In this document: positions 35,392-46,753 of the stretch, piece by piece
Layout of the letters: each line of letters starts with the position of its first letter
How positions within the stretch are numbered: position 1 is the first letter of the stretch
NCBI GenBank assembly: GCA_027605045.1
Contig: JAQFWX010000002.1
Location: 1,550,001-1,614,000 of the forward strand
Reading direction: 5' to 3'
Source: Phallus indusiatus
Lineage: Eukaryota; Basidiomycota; Agaricomycetes; Phallales; Phallaceae
DNA: 64,000 bases
Notes under the pieces: model-generated
The model's input: the letters and a program-made list of their open reading frames with translations, nothing else
Database searches by the model: none
What the model was told of the DNA's origin: nothing
Position numbers and translations under genes: made by a program

Positions 35392-38300
35392 ATCCAATGT
35401 CGAACGCACGAAGGAAAGTGCACTTGTACGCTAGGCAGGAGGACCAAAGGCGCAGTGGAGAAAAATATGATGAATATGTATTTATATATAAAATTATAGC
35501 ATCGACAATAAATTTATTTGGTTTTAACGATTTTTGTCCCTTAGCATGTGCTCGTGACAAGCCAGCGGATAAGTGCTCCATGTGTTTCAATCCGCCAAGC
35601 GTTTATTTACGCCGTTCCGTCCGCGTCTATACTCAAAACATGTTTATACCTATAAGCTCGGATAACAGCCAAATCCGGGAAAGATTTCAATTTCAAATCC
35701 CTTTCCCACTTCTTAATTTAGTTTGGAAGACACAACGATTGCGACTGGTGGTTCTTCTTTATACGCTGTAAAACTGCACGTTACCCGAATGTCGCTGTCG
35801 GCGTTATGAAGCGAATGACATCGATTGAAGCCTCCAGCAAGAACACCTGTCATAACCTAGCTCAAAAGAATCTGTAAGGTCTCGACTGTGCGGTGAGTTG
35901 TTTCCTATCTTATCGCCTTTTCGCCTTTCTAGATTATCTTGTCAGAAATATTGACCTTTTAAAGCCAACTTCTGGTTCAAATGTTTGATACGAAGTATTG
36001 AAAGAAGCATAACAAGATAGTGATCACGGTCCTCGCTAGCACAATTCCGTTATCAGACGCACGTATATGGTATGTACGCCTTCATACGACTCACGAGTGC
36101 ATAATACTCTGTTTTAATGTCCAGTGATCATGCGCTTCGGAAACCCTTCATCATTTACTCCATCCACTAATCGCGTTGTCAAGAATCAGGTTTGCGATCC
36201 TGGCAATACGACAAGATAATGAACAGTTCCATATGGTCTTGCATTTTCTTTCGGAACAGTGCACGCGAGCTCTAATCTCAGTTGGAGTAGACGGCCATTT
36301 AGCCCGAACTTCAAAACGGCTCCGGTCAATTCTTTGAGCACTGGCTAGAAAAACTTGGGTGCCAGAACTACGACAAGTTTCTCGGATAAAGCAGCTGTTT
36401 TTGATGCGAGCATTCCAATTGTTAACTTCTTTGAAATTCCCAATTAAAAATAATTGGAAAAGTTATTCTTCGGGTTTTGCGCAGATAATGTTATCGCTCA
36501 AACTTGATTTACGGAAAATCTCCGGATGAGTAATGGAGAACGCATGGTGCAGCAATAGATGCACAATGTGCTCGTCGTCGGTCATTTTCTTTCTCAGATG
36601 CTTAATCTAGAGTATGGGATTTATGGTTCCTTAACAAACGGATAAACCAATTACAGGCCTTCGATTTGAAAATACACATGTCGGAGCATTGGTATATATA
36701 TTTTCTATATATATTTCACGGATTTTGGTTGAGAGCCTCGAGGATGTAATTTTTTCCGGTGCATCATTTTTTTAAACTTTCATGCATTGCACAGTGACCC
36801 GGCCACGAGGAGGGAGCTTCTTATTCTGGGAATAGAATCTCATCGGAGTACTTGACCACATACCAATCGTTTTACGTTCTAATGTATAGAACATCTTCTA
36901 TTTCGCTCAATATGGGTTAGCGATAAGTGAAATAGCGATTGCGTTCTTTATGAAGCTTCGATACCATCATGTCATGTCACTTCGGACCCACGCAGTACTT
37001 TCCTCTTTATCTTTCTCTATACAGTCCACACTGAGACCCTGATCGTCGCCGCACCCCTTCGTTATCAACAGGTCACATGCAAGCCAATACAATTCATACA
37101 ATCTATATGCACTATAACTCCTAATCGTTCAGCAGCCAATAGACTTGAGTTTGATTGCTTTAACCGGAGTGGTAAAATTGAGTAGCCCCGTTTTCTCCAG
37201 TCACAAAAACCCATATGCACCATAGATGAATCGAAATCCTACCTGCCTATAATAAAATTTGGGCCTGTCAGCTCATGTTCAAATGACGTGGCTCTACTCA
37301 AACAGCCTCGTGTAGCCCTCGTGGCCAACGCGTAACGACGCCTCCTCGCGGGTTTTTGAAATTCAAAATCATAGGCCAGACATCCGTAACGATGCACCAT
37401 ATGGTCTCTGGCTCTGTCGTAGATGGGTGCCCGTATGTTCCATACACTCTCTATAAGGCACCTTTCCAACTAACTTCGGCCGGCAATCCAAATGTAGATC
37501 TATATATAGTGATTCGACTGACTGCATTGACGAGACGCGGAGAAAAACAAGAAGTGATGTTAAGACGGTGGATAAAATGGAAGGGATCACTGCACGCACA
37601 GATTATGAGCGATATTGTTCCCATCTTTTTCCAAGTGACGGACTTTTGAAAGAAGCAGGCTCGTGAATGATAAGGCGCGCAAAAATATTAAACTATTGAT
37701 ACAGCTCGTTAATCGCAAAAAATACAAAGAAAAAGGCAGATAATACGTCCAACTCAATTTAGGAATATTTCATCGGTATTTTCCAGTTCAATGTGTGTGA
37801 GAGCTTTTGACAAAACCCATCAGATGTTGATGAAGTTGGAGTAATAATTCCAATCTTGTTTCAAAATCCCATGCGTCATCGACCTGGGTTCAATGTTCTG
37901 CCCAAAGTATATTTCCTTTAGCAGCTCGACTTACCCAGAACCTCAAAACTCAATCCATACACCGGTTACCAAATCAAAAAAGTCGCAAAAGAAGACCTCC
38001 TCCCATGGCTTTTATCCGGGCTATTGTATATCCATCATCCCAAACAAGCAACACTGAAGATCAATCTTGATTAGAAAAGGTACATTCCATACGGCTCATT
38101 AGTGCGGGGTATCAAATATCAATCTCCAAGGTGGTGATCCTTAAGTTCGTTATGAAATTGGGAATCAAAATGAGATTGTGAGCACAGACCAATTCCAATT
38201 AGCATATCGTCCACGAGGTTGGATTGCCACAGTACGGGAAAAAAGTGATGCTTTCGCTCGCATGGGTACTGCGTTACACACGCGGCTCAGTCCTTTTCAC

Positions 38301-39706
38301 ATACTTATATAACATATAGCATATGGAGTGCACGTAAAATGAAATTCACTGATGCAAAATTTGGTCGAATTAGGGAAAAATAACGAACGATGTGAGAACG
38401 TACGATGGATGAGACAGGACGCACGCAGTTCCATGAGAGTTGTGGGAGTTCAAGTTGATTGAAGAAGAACAGCTTCAAGTTATGAAAATCTTGGTATGCA
38501 TGCTGTTCTCCATATGCGTATAAACCTGACCACATGCTCGTTGTTATGTTAAGTGATTATTACTGATAGTGGAACGACAGTACATACATACGTATGTCAT
38601 ATGCATAGTAGAAAGGAAAGCTGTAACCAGGGTCCATGACCTAGAAGCTCTTGTCCTAAGTTTCGAGCTTGAACCCTGAATGTTAACTTCACGTTGGAAG
38701 ATTCTCCGTTTATTCCGAATACCACTGGCAAATGCACACACGGATGCACGCACGTCCTTCAATACCACCCAATGATTGATAACAGAGGAAGCGTCCGCTT
38801 CTTGACTTCGAATTACCTCTGGCTGTAAATAGGACTGGAACACCGCGCAGAATTCTCGTCGCGATGAATTCCTTCACACCCTCTACCCTGCTCAGGCTTC
38901 CATGAGCGCGCTCCATATTATTGACCCTAGCTGTTCTTCAGCCACAAACACCATTACGAAATATTCCCAATTCCGAATTTGTAGCAGCTTCCCTGGAAAG
39001 TTTCATAATTAACCTGGAGTCGTCATTACCATATTTGTATGGGAGAACCTGTACGTACATATGGGTTGCTTGATGCCAGCAGATACAATTATGATGCAAG
39101 TGTCAAATATCAGCGAAATGAATGTGGAAAAGCGGGGTATACACTATGTGATATTATTTGGATCAATAAACTTTCTCATCCTGCTAGCAGGCTGACCAAA
39201 TTGGATAATTAGAGTTTGAGGGTTGCTAAGATGGTTCGTCTGGTTCATCGAGACACGATGAATTATTCTAAGCGAGGTCTGAATAGAACAGTGGAATGCA
39301 AGATATATGAAATGCAATAATAATAGATTACCTTCGTCATGTGGCTAGCAAGTGGCTTGTACCAAGTCCACACCTCGTTTGGATGTAAGTTCTTAATACG
39401 TTATAGTTTTAGTGTTGCCACTTGCCTTACAATCCTGGCTCTCAGAAAATAGAACTGGTTTGCTAAAAATAAACTGTGCTTTTTTTTCTTTTTTGAAAAA
39501 CGACACTTTTGGTGGTTTCAAGCGCATCTTTCGAAGTTCGGAGTCATCGTGTCTTCACATTGCAGGGTAGTTTATTTTTGGAACATGTAATTCGCGCTCC
39601 GCTCCAAAAACCCGTATCTGCCGCTGCCGTCCTTTGAGCTCAAGTTGAGCTTTGAGTTTACAAGGAAATACCTCGAAATACTACTTTTCCTATTCGTAAT
39701 CGCCTG
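35392..39706. other. 4.3-kb gene-poor region
   Basis: No open frame here has both length and splice support. Frames of about 60-125 codons occur on both strands without recognisable domains. A 12-bp perfect palindrome (ACATACGTATGT) sits at 38586-38597 and AT-rich runs occur near 36690. I found no terminal repeats or transposase-like motifs, but a decayed transposon cannot be excluded by eye. Confidence 0.45.
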
Positions 39707-41003
39707 ATGGCATCCGATTTTCAAGATATACCACCCATTACTTTCGCCGATGTGCAAACAGCAGCCGAAGAAATCAAACCATATATCCATCGCACACCCA
39801 TCGTAACCTCCACAACCGCAGACACAATTGCATCTAACTCTTTAAATAATGTTTCTCTGAATCTCGTCGTGAAATGCGAAAATCTTCAAAAGATAGGTGG
39901 TACGTTCTATGATCTTTCTTCCTCTCAATTGGCTTTACTCATGGAATAGCATTCAAGATTAGAGGTGCAACAAACGCCATACGCTCCTTATTGCGAGAAT
40001 GTCCTGCGGCTAATTTAACCGTTGTAACACATTCTTCTGGTAACCATGCACAAGCTCTTGCTCTTGCGGCAAAGCAATTAGGTGTTCGAGCTCACGTGGT
40101 GATGCCCAACACATCATCTCCAGTTAAGAAGGCAGGTGTCAGAGGGTACGGTACGATGGTTACGGAATGCGCTCCTACACTAGAAGCAAGAGAAGCAACC
40201 GCAAGTCAAGTCATAGAAGATGAACGGAGTAGAAATCAAGATCAGAGGGTCGAATTTGTTCCGCCTTATGATGACGGTAAGTGTGACGAAGGGAAGATAT
40301 CATGTACACTACCAGACTGAAGAAAGTCAACAAACGTTCTCTTCTTTTCCAGTTAGGATTATTGCGGGACAAGCAACCATATCCATTGAATTACTCCAGC
40401 AAGCGAAGGAGATTGACCGTCCTCTTGATGTCCTTATTGCGCCCGTAGGAGGCGGTGGACTGTTATCTGGAGTCGCCCTTGCTGCAAAGGCTATTGATCC
40501 TCATATCTGGGTCATTGGAGCAGAACCTCGCGGTGCCGATGATGCTTACCGATCTTTCAGAAGCAAGACATTCCAGCCTTCTGTGAACCCCAAAACGATA
40601 GCCGACGGACTTTTAACTTCCACTGGCAAGCTAACGTTTCCACTTATACTGAGATATGTCGATGCCATTCATACCGTTACGGAAGAAGAGATAAAGTACG
40701 TACTTTATTACTACGTCTTTTATCGGAGGTCATACACATCGGATTTCCGCATTTTGTTTCTATAGACGAGCCATGAAGTTTTCATTTGAGCGGTTGAAGC
40801 TGGTTATTGAACCTTCAGCTGCGGTTCCGCTAGCGGTCTCAATGTTCTCACGAGAATTCAAAGAATGCGTACAGGCAAGAGCGACTTCGTTAGGAAGAAC
40901 ATCTTTGAATGTTGGGGTGGTCTTTAGCGGCGGAAACGTCGATCTGAGCGTCGTGTCCGGTTTGTTCAAAGATGTACAGTACGATATCGGGCCTGGTATT
41001 TAG
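39707..41003 (+). CDS. PLP-dependent serine racemase / threonine dehydratase-like enzyme
   Basis: Fold-type II PLP enzyme. Exons are 39707-39896, 39950-40276, 40353-40695 and 40766-41003, 1098 nt (365 aa) in frame. The Schiff-base lysine is K66 in AFKIRGA. Other hallmarks are HSSGNHAQA (substrate loop), the phosphate-binding PVGGGGLLSG, the metal-site region EPRGADDAYRS, and the PLP N1 contact SGGNVDLS near the C-terminus. The length and pattern match serine racemase (animal SRR, yeast Sry1 hydroxyaspartate dehydratase) better than the longer biosynthetic threonine deaminase, which carries a regulatory ACT-like domain absent here. Racemase, dehydratase or hydroxyaspartate ammonia-lyase activity cannot be separated by sequence alone. 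Confidence 0.9.
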
Positions 41004-41428
41004 CTTGTATTAGTCTGTTGTATAAACGACACACGATTGTACCAAACTTGACTTTACTTGAAGCTTTCCATTCAAACGCAAGGCATGACGGAAATGAATC
41101 TGATTCTCTTTTCACCTTTGCACGTCGTTTCCTTTTTTTTCCATTAGAAGTTAAATACCTCCACGGTCATTTTGAAATGAGCCATAGTATTATGAATGAG
41201 TACTGGCACGGTTTACATTGCTTGGGAAGATCCGCCGCTGCACGTAATGTAAAATTAAATGGACATTGGATACTTGGCGGGAGAGGTCACGTGGTATGAC
41301 CTGAAAGGTACTTCGTAATTTGCCAGTCGTTTCAACCCGTTACTCCAACTGAGACACATATTCCGTTGGGGCTATAACAAGGCTCTTGTTGTGCCACTGG
41401 ACTCACATCTCTTCTCACACTGAAACAC
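41004..41428. other. Intergenic promoter region of the ZIP gene
   Basis: 425 bp between the racemase stop and the ZIP start. No TATA box is obvious. A T-rich tract occurs at about 41130. Confidence 0.35.
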
Positions 41429-43338
41429 ATGAACCTGAGCCATCTACAACCACCGTATGGGAAATATGGCGACGAGACCACCGAATTCTCACTGAAATTA
41501 ATCGCAGCCGGGATTATTTTAGTTGTATCCGCAGCGGCTGCGTCATTTCCTACCCTGGCCAAATGGGCTCCCAGAGTTGAACCTCCCGAGATTGTTTTCT
41601 TTATAACGAAGCATTTTGGAACAGGTGAGGAATGTTTGGAAAGGGCTCGAGCTAATTTGCTGGTTGTGTTGGTTGACTGGACTTCGTTTAGGGGTCATCC
41701 TCGCCACCGCTTTTGTACATCTACTTCAAGAAGCTTTTGAAAGTTTAAATCATCCAGCTGTGTCAGGCAGCTGGAAAGAATTGACTGGGTTAATAGTGTC
41801 AGTCGTACTTTTACTACGTAACAGTATTGACGTATTCAGTGCTCATTCTTTGACCCATTTTCAGTCTATTGTCATTTTTATCTATATTTCTCCTCGAATG
41901 TGACTATCTTTCTTTGTCAATGGTTATTCTAAATGGCTGACACTCATATTAGATGTATCAAACGCCGTTGTAGAGCGAATGTCTGGAAGACATCCGCACG
42001 GACATCACCACCACCGCCCTTCGTCATCCATCCACAACCACAACCATAATCACAACCACAATCATAATCACATACACGAGCACGAGCACGAAGAGTTTTC
42101 AGAAGAATTTGGCACACCTTACTATGATGAGCCCGACGAGGAGCAGTCCTTGATAGAAGAACTTGGCACAGTTACTGTGACTGCCTCCACCCCTAATACT
42201 ACCACTCCTGCTGATACCCAGCGTTCACGGCGTTCATTAAGAGATCGACGACGCACGGGAAGTCATATATCACTAGGACACCATAGGTCAGTTCGAGATT
42301 CTTCGATGTCTACATTACTTGACACTCTTGACACCTGCTCTCAGACACGAATCTCCCCATTCCCACCATCACAAAGTAGCTCCCCGTCTGGTAGAGCGCC
42401 AACACATTCCTGTTTTATACATTCCAGAACCTGCACAAGGAGAAGGTCCTGTGTGCATCGACGTCCAAGTCCTTCGCGATCATGGTTCTAATCCGGTTGA
42501 TCAACAGGAAATATCCCGGAAAACAAGGATTATTAGTATTCTTGTGCGTTTCTGCTAACACTTGCTTTGCTTTTCACTTTACTTCTCCTCATACGTCCGT
42601 GTCACATTCGATCCGACATTTACTCTTTTTTCTTTATTAGGTATTACAACTCGGAATTATGGTCCATTCGGTCGTGATTGGGCTGACGTTGTCCATTACC
42701 GAAGGTGCTGGGTTCAGTGAGTTATCTTATTTCGGCAGAATCTTTTTTTCGAAGAGATTATTGAGCCCAGAATAGCAACCCTCTTAACTGCTGTCGTATT
42801 TCATCAGATTTTCGAAGGACTTTCGTTAGGAATCCGTATATCCTCACTTCCCGACAATACAGGAAAACATCGGCTATTACCCATCATCCTATGCAGTCTT
42901 TTCGCCATTACTGCGCCTCTTGGCCTTCTTCTTGGAATCGCCGTCTTTCCAGCATCCCCGCCTCGTCAAGATTTACTAAACTTCGCCATTATACCATCAA
43001 CGTCAGGGCTATTATCACAGCAAGAATTCCCCATTTATCAGGGCCAATGGCAACTCTCACCGAATACACACATTGCATTGTTAATTCGGGGTTTAATGTG
43101 TTCGTTGAGTGCTGGAATGTTGATTTACGCATCAGCTGTTGAGATGCTCGCCGGAGATTTTGTGATGAGTGCTGAGCTGAGACAGTTGAGTTGGGGGAAG
43201 CAAGCCGTCGCTTTGATCAGTTTAATCATGGGAACTTGCGCTATGGCTGTCATCGGAATGTACGTATAAATCTTCTTCATTCGTCTGGCCCCTCTCGATT
43301 TGATTTGATTACGTATTTGTGTTTTTAGCTGGTTGTGA
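41429..43338 (+). CDS. ZIP-family divalent metal (zinc/iron) transporter with histidine-rich loop
   Basis: Exons are 41429-41624, 41692-41797, 41865-41899, 41953-42286, 42345-42543, 42641-42716, 42776-43259 and 43329-43338. They sum to 1440 nt (479 aa) in frame. Early segments contain VILATAFVHLL (TM2) and LSIFLLEYVSNAVVERM (TM3). A cytosolic loop at residues 125-160 is extremely His-rich, with a CAYAAY-type DNA repeat encoding repeated His-Asn. TM4 has HSVVIGLTLS and TM5 has FHQIFEGLSLG (H325, E329), the metal path of ZIP proteins. The last exon is 10 nt including the stop. A read-through of the intron after 41797 is also open, but splicing it restores the TM3 family pattern. It imports metal into the cytosol, probably at the plasma membrane. 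Confidence 0.92.
42015..42075 (+). repeat. CAC/AAC/CAT/AAT hexanucleotide repeat coding for His-Asn
   Basis: Imperfect repeats of CACAAC and CATAAT encode about six to eight alternating His-Asn pairs in the ZIP metal-binding loop. Such repeats expand and contract readily. Confidence 0.75.
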
Positions 43339-44198
43339 GTTGGACACTGTAGCACGGGGTTGGCCTAAGATACCAGCATGATTTACCTATACACATACAT
43401 ACTATGATTGATGTCATCTTTGACATGGCATGACATGAGAAAAGGCAAAGAGACATTTTTTTTTCTTCATGTGACGCACCTTTTTGTAGTAATTTCACAT
43501 GAAATATTAGTGTTTTTATAATATCTTGTAGGTCAAATGATCTTTGGATGCACGGGCTTTTCTGGTCAGTGGTCAGGAGATGTTCCTCGCTGGGGTTGCT
43601 TGGAGACTTGCGCCGGTGTAAATCTTCGGATAACCGACTGGTGCGATGCCACGTGGCGGCCGGTGACCGTGGCACTAGAGAAAATCATTGAATTATTCAA
43701 ATCTTCACTTCAACCATATTGTTAGTCCCAAATGTAAATTTGGTTCAATACTCCTATGTCTGGGATCGATGATATTATCATTAATTTGTTTTTTCAAGAA
43801 AATCTCCCATGAACTCCACTGCCACAACACAAATCGGAAGGAAAAACGGTACTCCGACTCTGCGGGGTAAATCCTCGGTGGTCAATCCATGTCTCGACGC
43901 GCTATACTTCTCGGTCCTAATCCATACTAAAAATCGGCGAAAGAAACCTCATGATCAAACCCGACATGGATCCGAGCGTTAACGTTAAAGTTTTGGACTT
44001 TCTTTTTTCACGGTACATACTCGGTGGTCTCTTTCGTCATGTCCCGTTGTTTACAGTACCCTCCCGGTAAACGAAAAAGCCAGGGAAAATCCTATGGATC
44101 AATTCGAATCTGATATCCGTTTTTACCTTGGATTACGCATTATGAGACCTTATGACTTGTCATGCAAACTTTCTGGGGCGGCATAACTTTCAAAGCAC
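43339..44198. other. Intergenic region upstream of the GH6 gene
   Basis: About 0.9 kb. One CTGGGG (44173-44178) fits the SYGGRG site of the carbon-catabolite repressor Cre1, but a single site is weak evidence. No gene seen. Confidence 0.4.
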
Positions 44199-44205
44199 TA
44201 TAAAA
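44199..44205 (+). promoter_or_regulatory. TATA box of the GH6 cellobiohydrolase
   Basis: TATAAAA lies about 100 nt upstream of the ATG at 44306, and the leader between them is pyrimidine-rich, as in highly expressed fungal genes. Confidence 0.6.
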
Positions 44206-44305
44206 CAACGTCACAGCAACCCCACCCGTCTTCTTTCTTTCTCTGAGGATTACCCCAAGTGAAGCCTTCACCCCCTCTTCTCTTCATACTCTGCTCTTTC
44301 AAAAA

Positions 44306-46231
44306 ATGTTCAAATCAGTAGCGGTCGCAACCGCCCTTTTGACTGCTTTGGGTGCTAATGCCCAATCCGCCGTTTGGGGACAATGCGGTGGACAAGGCTG
44401 GACTGGTTCAACAACCTGTAAGTATTCTCATCTTCAATTTTCCCCCCGCTTTTACTGAACAATTCAAAGGTGCTTCTGGTTCTAGTTGCGTATACAGCAA
44501 CCGTACGTCACCAGTTGTTTGTTTTGTGAAAAGAAAAAGTGTATTGAGGTTTGGTTGCAGCATACTACTCTCAATGTATCCCATCCTCGCAACAATCCTC
44601 TTCTAATCCGACCCCGACGAACTCACCCTCCAACAATCCTTCCACCCCGGTCTCGTCTCCTACTGCAGCCCCTACTGACTCAGGAAACCCATTCGTCGGC
44701 TACACTACGTTCTTGATCCCAGAGTACGTTCAAGAAGTCCAAGCCGCCGTTGCAAAGTACGTTCCATTTTATAATGTGATGAAATGGTATTTTGATAAGA
44801 TGTTTTCAGCATCACTGATGCCACTACTGCTGCTCAAGCTGCGACAGTTGAGAGCATTCCAGGTGACTCAAAATATTTTTCACTCATATCAAAACATTTC
44901 CGCCTAACTTTTTTTTCTTTCATAATTATAGTTTTCTTCTGGATGGATGTCGGTACGTTTTCTTACTATTCAAAATTAAATGTTATACCTCTTGCTGACA
45001 TCTGTTCTTATTTCTTCAGCTGCCAAGGTCCCCACGCTCGGCACTTACCTCGCTGCCGCTTCCGCTGCAGGTGGAAAACAGCTCGTTCAGGCTGTCATTT
45101 ACGATCTCCCCGACCGTGACTGCGCCGCCGAGGCATCAGCAGGTGAATTTTCTCTTGCCAACAACGGTTCTGCTCTCTACATGGAATACATCGACAACAT
45201 CGCTGCGTTGGTCGATCGTAAGTCTTTGCCACCATCTTCCGTTTTTTACTATCACCAGTACTCACTTATACTTAGAATATCCCGACGTCCGAGTTGTATT
45301 CGTCGTCGAGCCCGACAGTTTGGCAAACCTCGTCACCAACTTGAGCGTTGAAAAGTGCTCAGAGGCCGAGTCAGCATACAAAACACTCATCTCATACGCT
45401 ATTTCTAAACTCCAACAACCTAATGTCTTTTTGTACCTCGATGCTGGTCACTCCGGATGGCTCGGCTGGCCCGCTAACATCACGCCCGCCGCTCAGCTCT
45501 TTGCTTCAGTACTGCAGGGTGCTGGTTCTGGCGCCGTTGTCCGTGGTCTTGCTACTGGTTAGTCAAATCCACTAAATATTAATACATGCACGTCATGCTC
45601 AAGATTCTAAATAGATGTGTCCAACTACAACCTTCTCCGTGGAGCTGAAGACCCCGCTCAGGCTCCCAACCCCAACTACGATGAAGAATTGTACATCAAC
45701 GCTCTCGCTCCTCTTTTGACCCAAAACAACTTCCCCGCTCACTTCATCGTCGACCGTACGTAAAATTATATCGCTTGATTATTTATCAGTAATCCTCTCT
45801 GATTTTAGAGGGACGATCTGGTGTCTCTGGTATCCGTACCGCCGAAGGTGACTGGTGCAACGTCAAGGGTGCCGGTTTCGGTCTTCGCCCATCCACTGAC
45901 ACCGGCAACACTTTGATTGACAGGTCAGATCAATATCATTTTAATTTTATAACATCTTGAAAACTAACCAACTGTTTTTGTTTTACTTTCTAGTATCGTC
46001 TGGGTCAAACCCCCAGGTGAAAGTGACGGTACCTCCAACACCTCTTCTCCTCGCTACGATACTCGTCAGTAATCTTACTAAAGACAAACATACTTTATGA
46101 AACTCACAAAATTAATTACAATAGACTGCGGTCAATCCGACGCTGCTCAACCTGCTCCTGAAGCCGGAACCTGGTTCCAGAGCTACTTCGTCACTCTCGT
46201 CGAAAATGCTAACCCCCCACTCAGCGGATGA
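44306..46231 (+). CDS. cel6A: GH6 cellobiohydrolase (Cel6/CBHII) with N-terminal CBM1
   Basis: Secreted exo-cellulase acting from the non-reducing ends of cellulose. Exons are 44306-44417, 44470-44502, 44561-44756, 44810-44862, 44932-44952, 45020-45217, 45276-45557, 45615-45755, 45809-45923, 45994-46064 and 46125-46231. They sum to 1329 nt (442 aa) in frame. Signal peptide 1-19, then CBM1 at 21-55 (VWGQCGGQGWTG with the Cys pattern and aromatic residues), a Ser/Pro/Thr linker, then the GH6 domain. D172 in YDLPDRDC and D218 in VVEPDSLANLV correspond to D175 and D221 (acid) of the Trichoderma enzyme, 46 residues apart in both. The C-terminus has RPSTDTGNTLIDSIVWVKPP and the usual His-Cys segment. 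Convergent with sedolisin B. Confidence 0.97.
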
Positions 46232-46753
46232 GAGGCATTATCTAAAAGAAGATTTTTAAACTAATTTCTTGTTTGTACATATGGTTGTCCTATTGATTAT
46301 GAGAGTTTATCAAAAATAAAGAAGTCTTACTATTTCATTTTGAGACAGAAATCTAACATCTGCTAGCGAGTTCATTACATCCTCTTCAAACTGGTAAAGG
46401 GACTTTAAAGCAACATATATACATATATGTATGCGCAAGTTCACTGAAGCTGTAACACCCGCTTCGAATTTGAAACCGCAAATTTTCAAAATCACAGACC
46501 AAAATCCCTATTGGAAAATGAACACTTAGTAACACATGGAAAATTTGATAACGTTAAGATGGATTTCAGCATCAACAAGTCAAGCTTCTCTCAGCCCATC
46601 TTAAGATTTCTCAATGACTACTACCTCCTTGTCTTCTTATATACGGCATAACGAGTATGGAAGCTCCCGGTTTTTATTTTGTTCTAATATCTTGAATTTC
46701 ATTTGTTCGTGTATTTAAGTACAAATTTACAAAAGGTCAGATCAATTCATAGT
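46232..46753. other. Convergent 3' spacer between GH6 and sedolisin B
   Basis: About 520 bp holding both 3' ends. An imperfect alternating ATACATATATGTAT palindrome lies near 46417-46430, and AATAAA-like sequence near 46314 could serve as a polyadenylation signal. Confidence 0.4.

Noticed and set aside
38586..38597. 12-bp palindrome ACATACGTATGT as a regulatory or transposon end
   Set aside because: It is isolated, with no partner copy or flanking gene, and palindromes of this size are expected by chance in AT-rich sequence.
42028..42075. Short regular repeats resembling a CRISPR-like array
   Set aside because: They are hexanucleotide codon repeats inside the ZIP coding sequence, without spacers.
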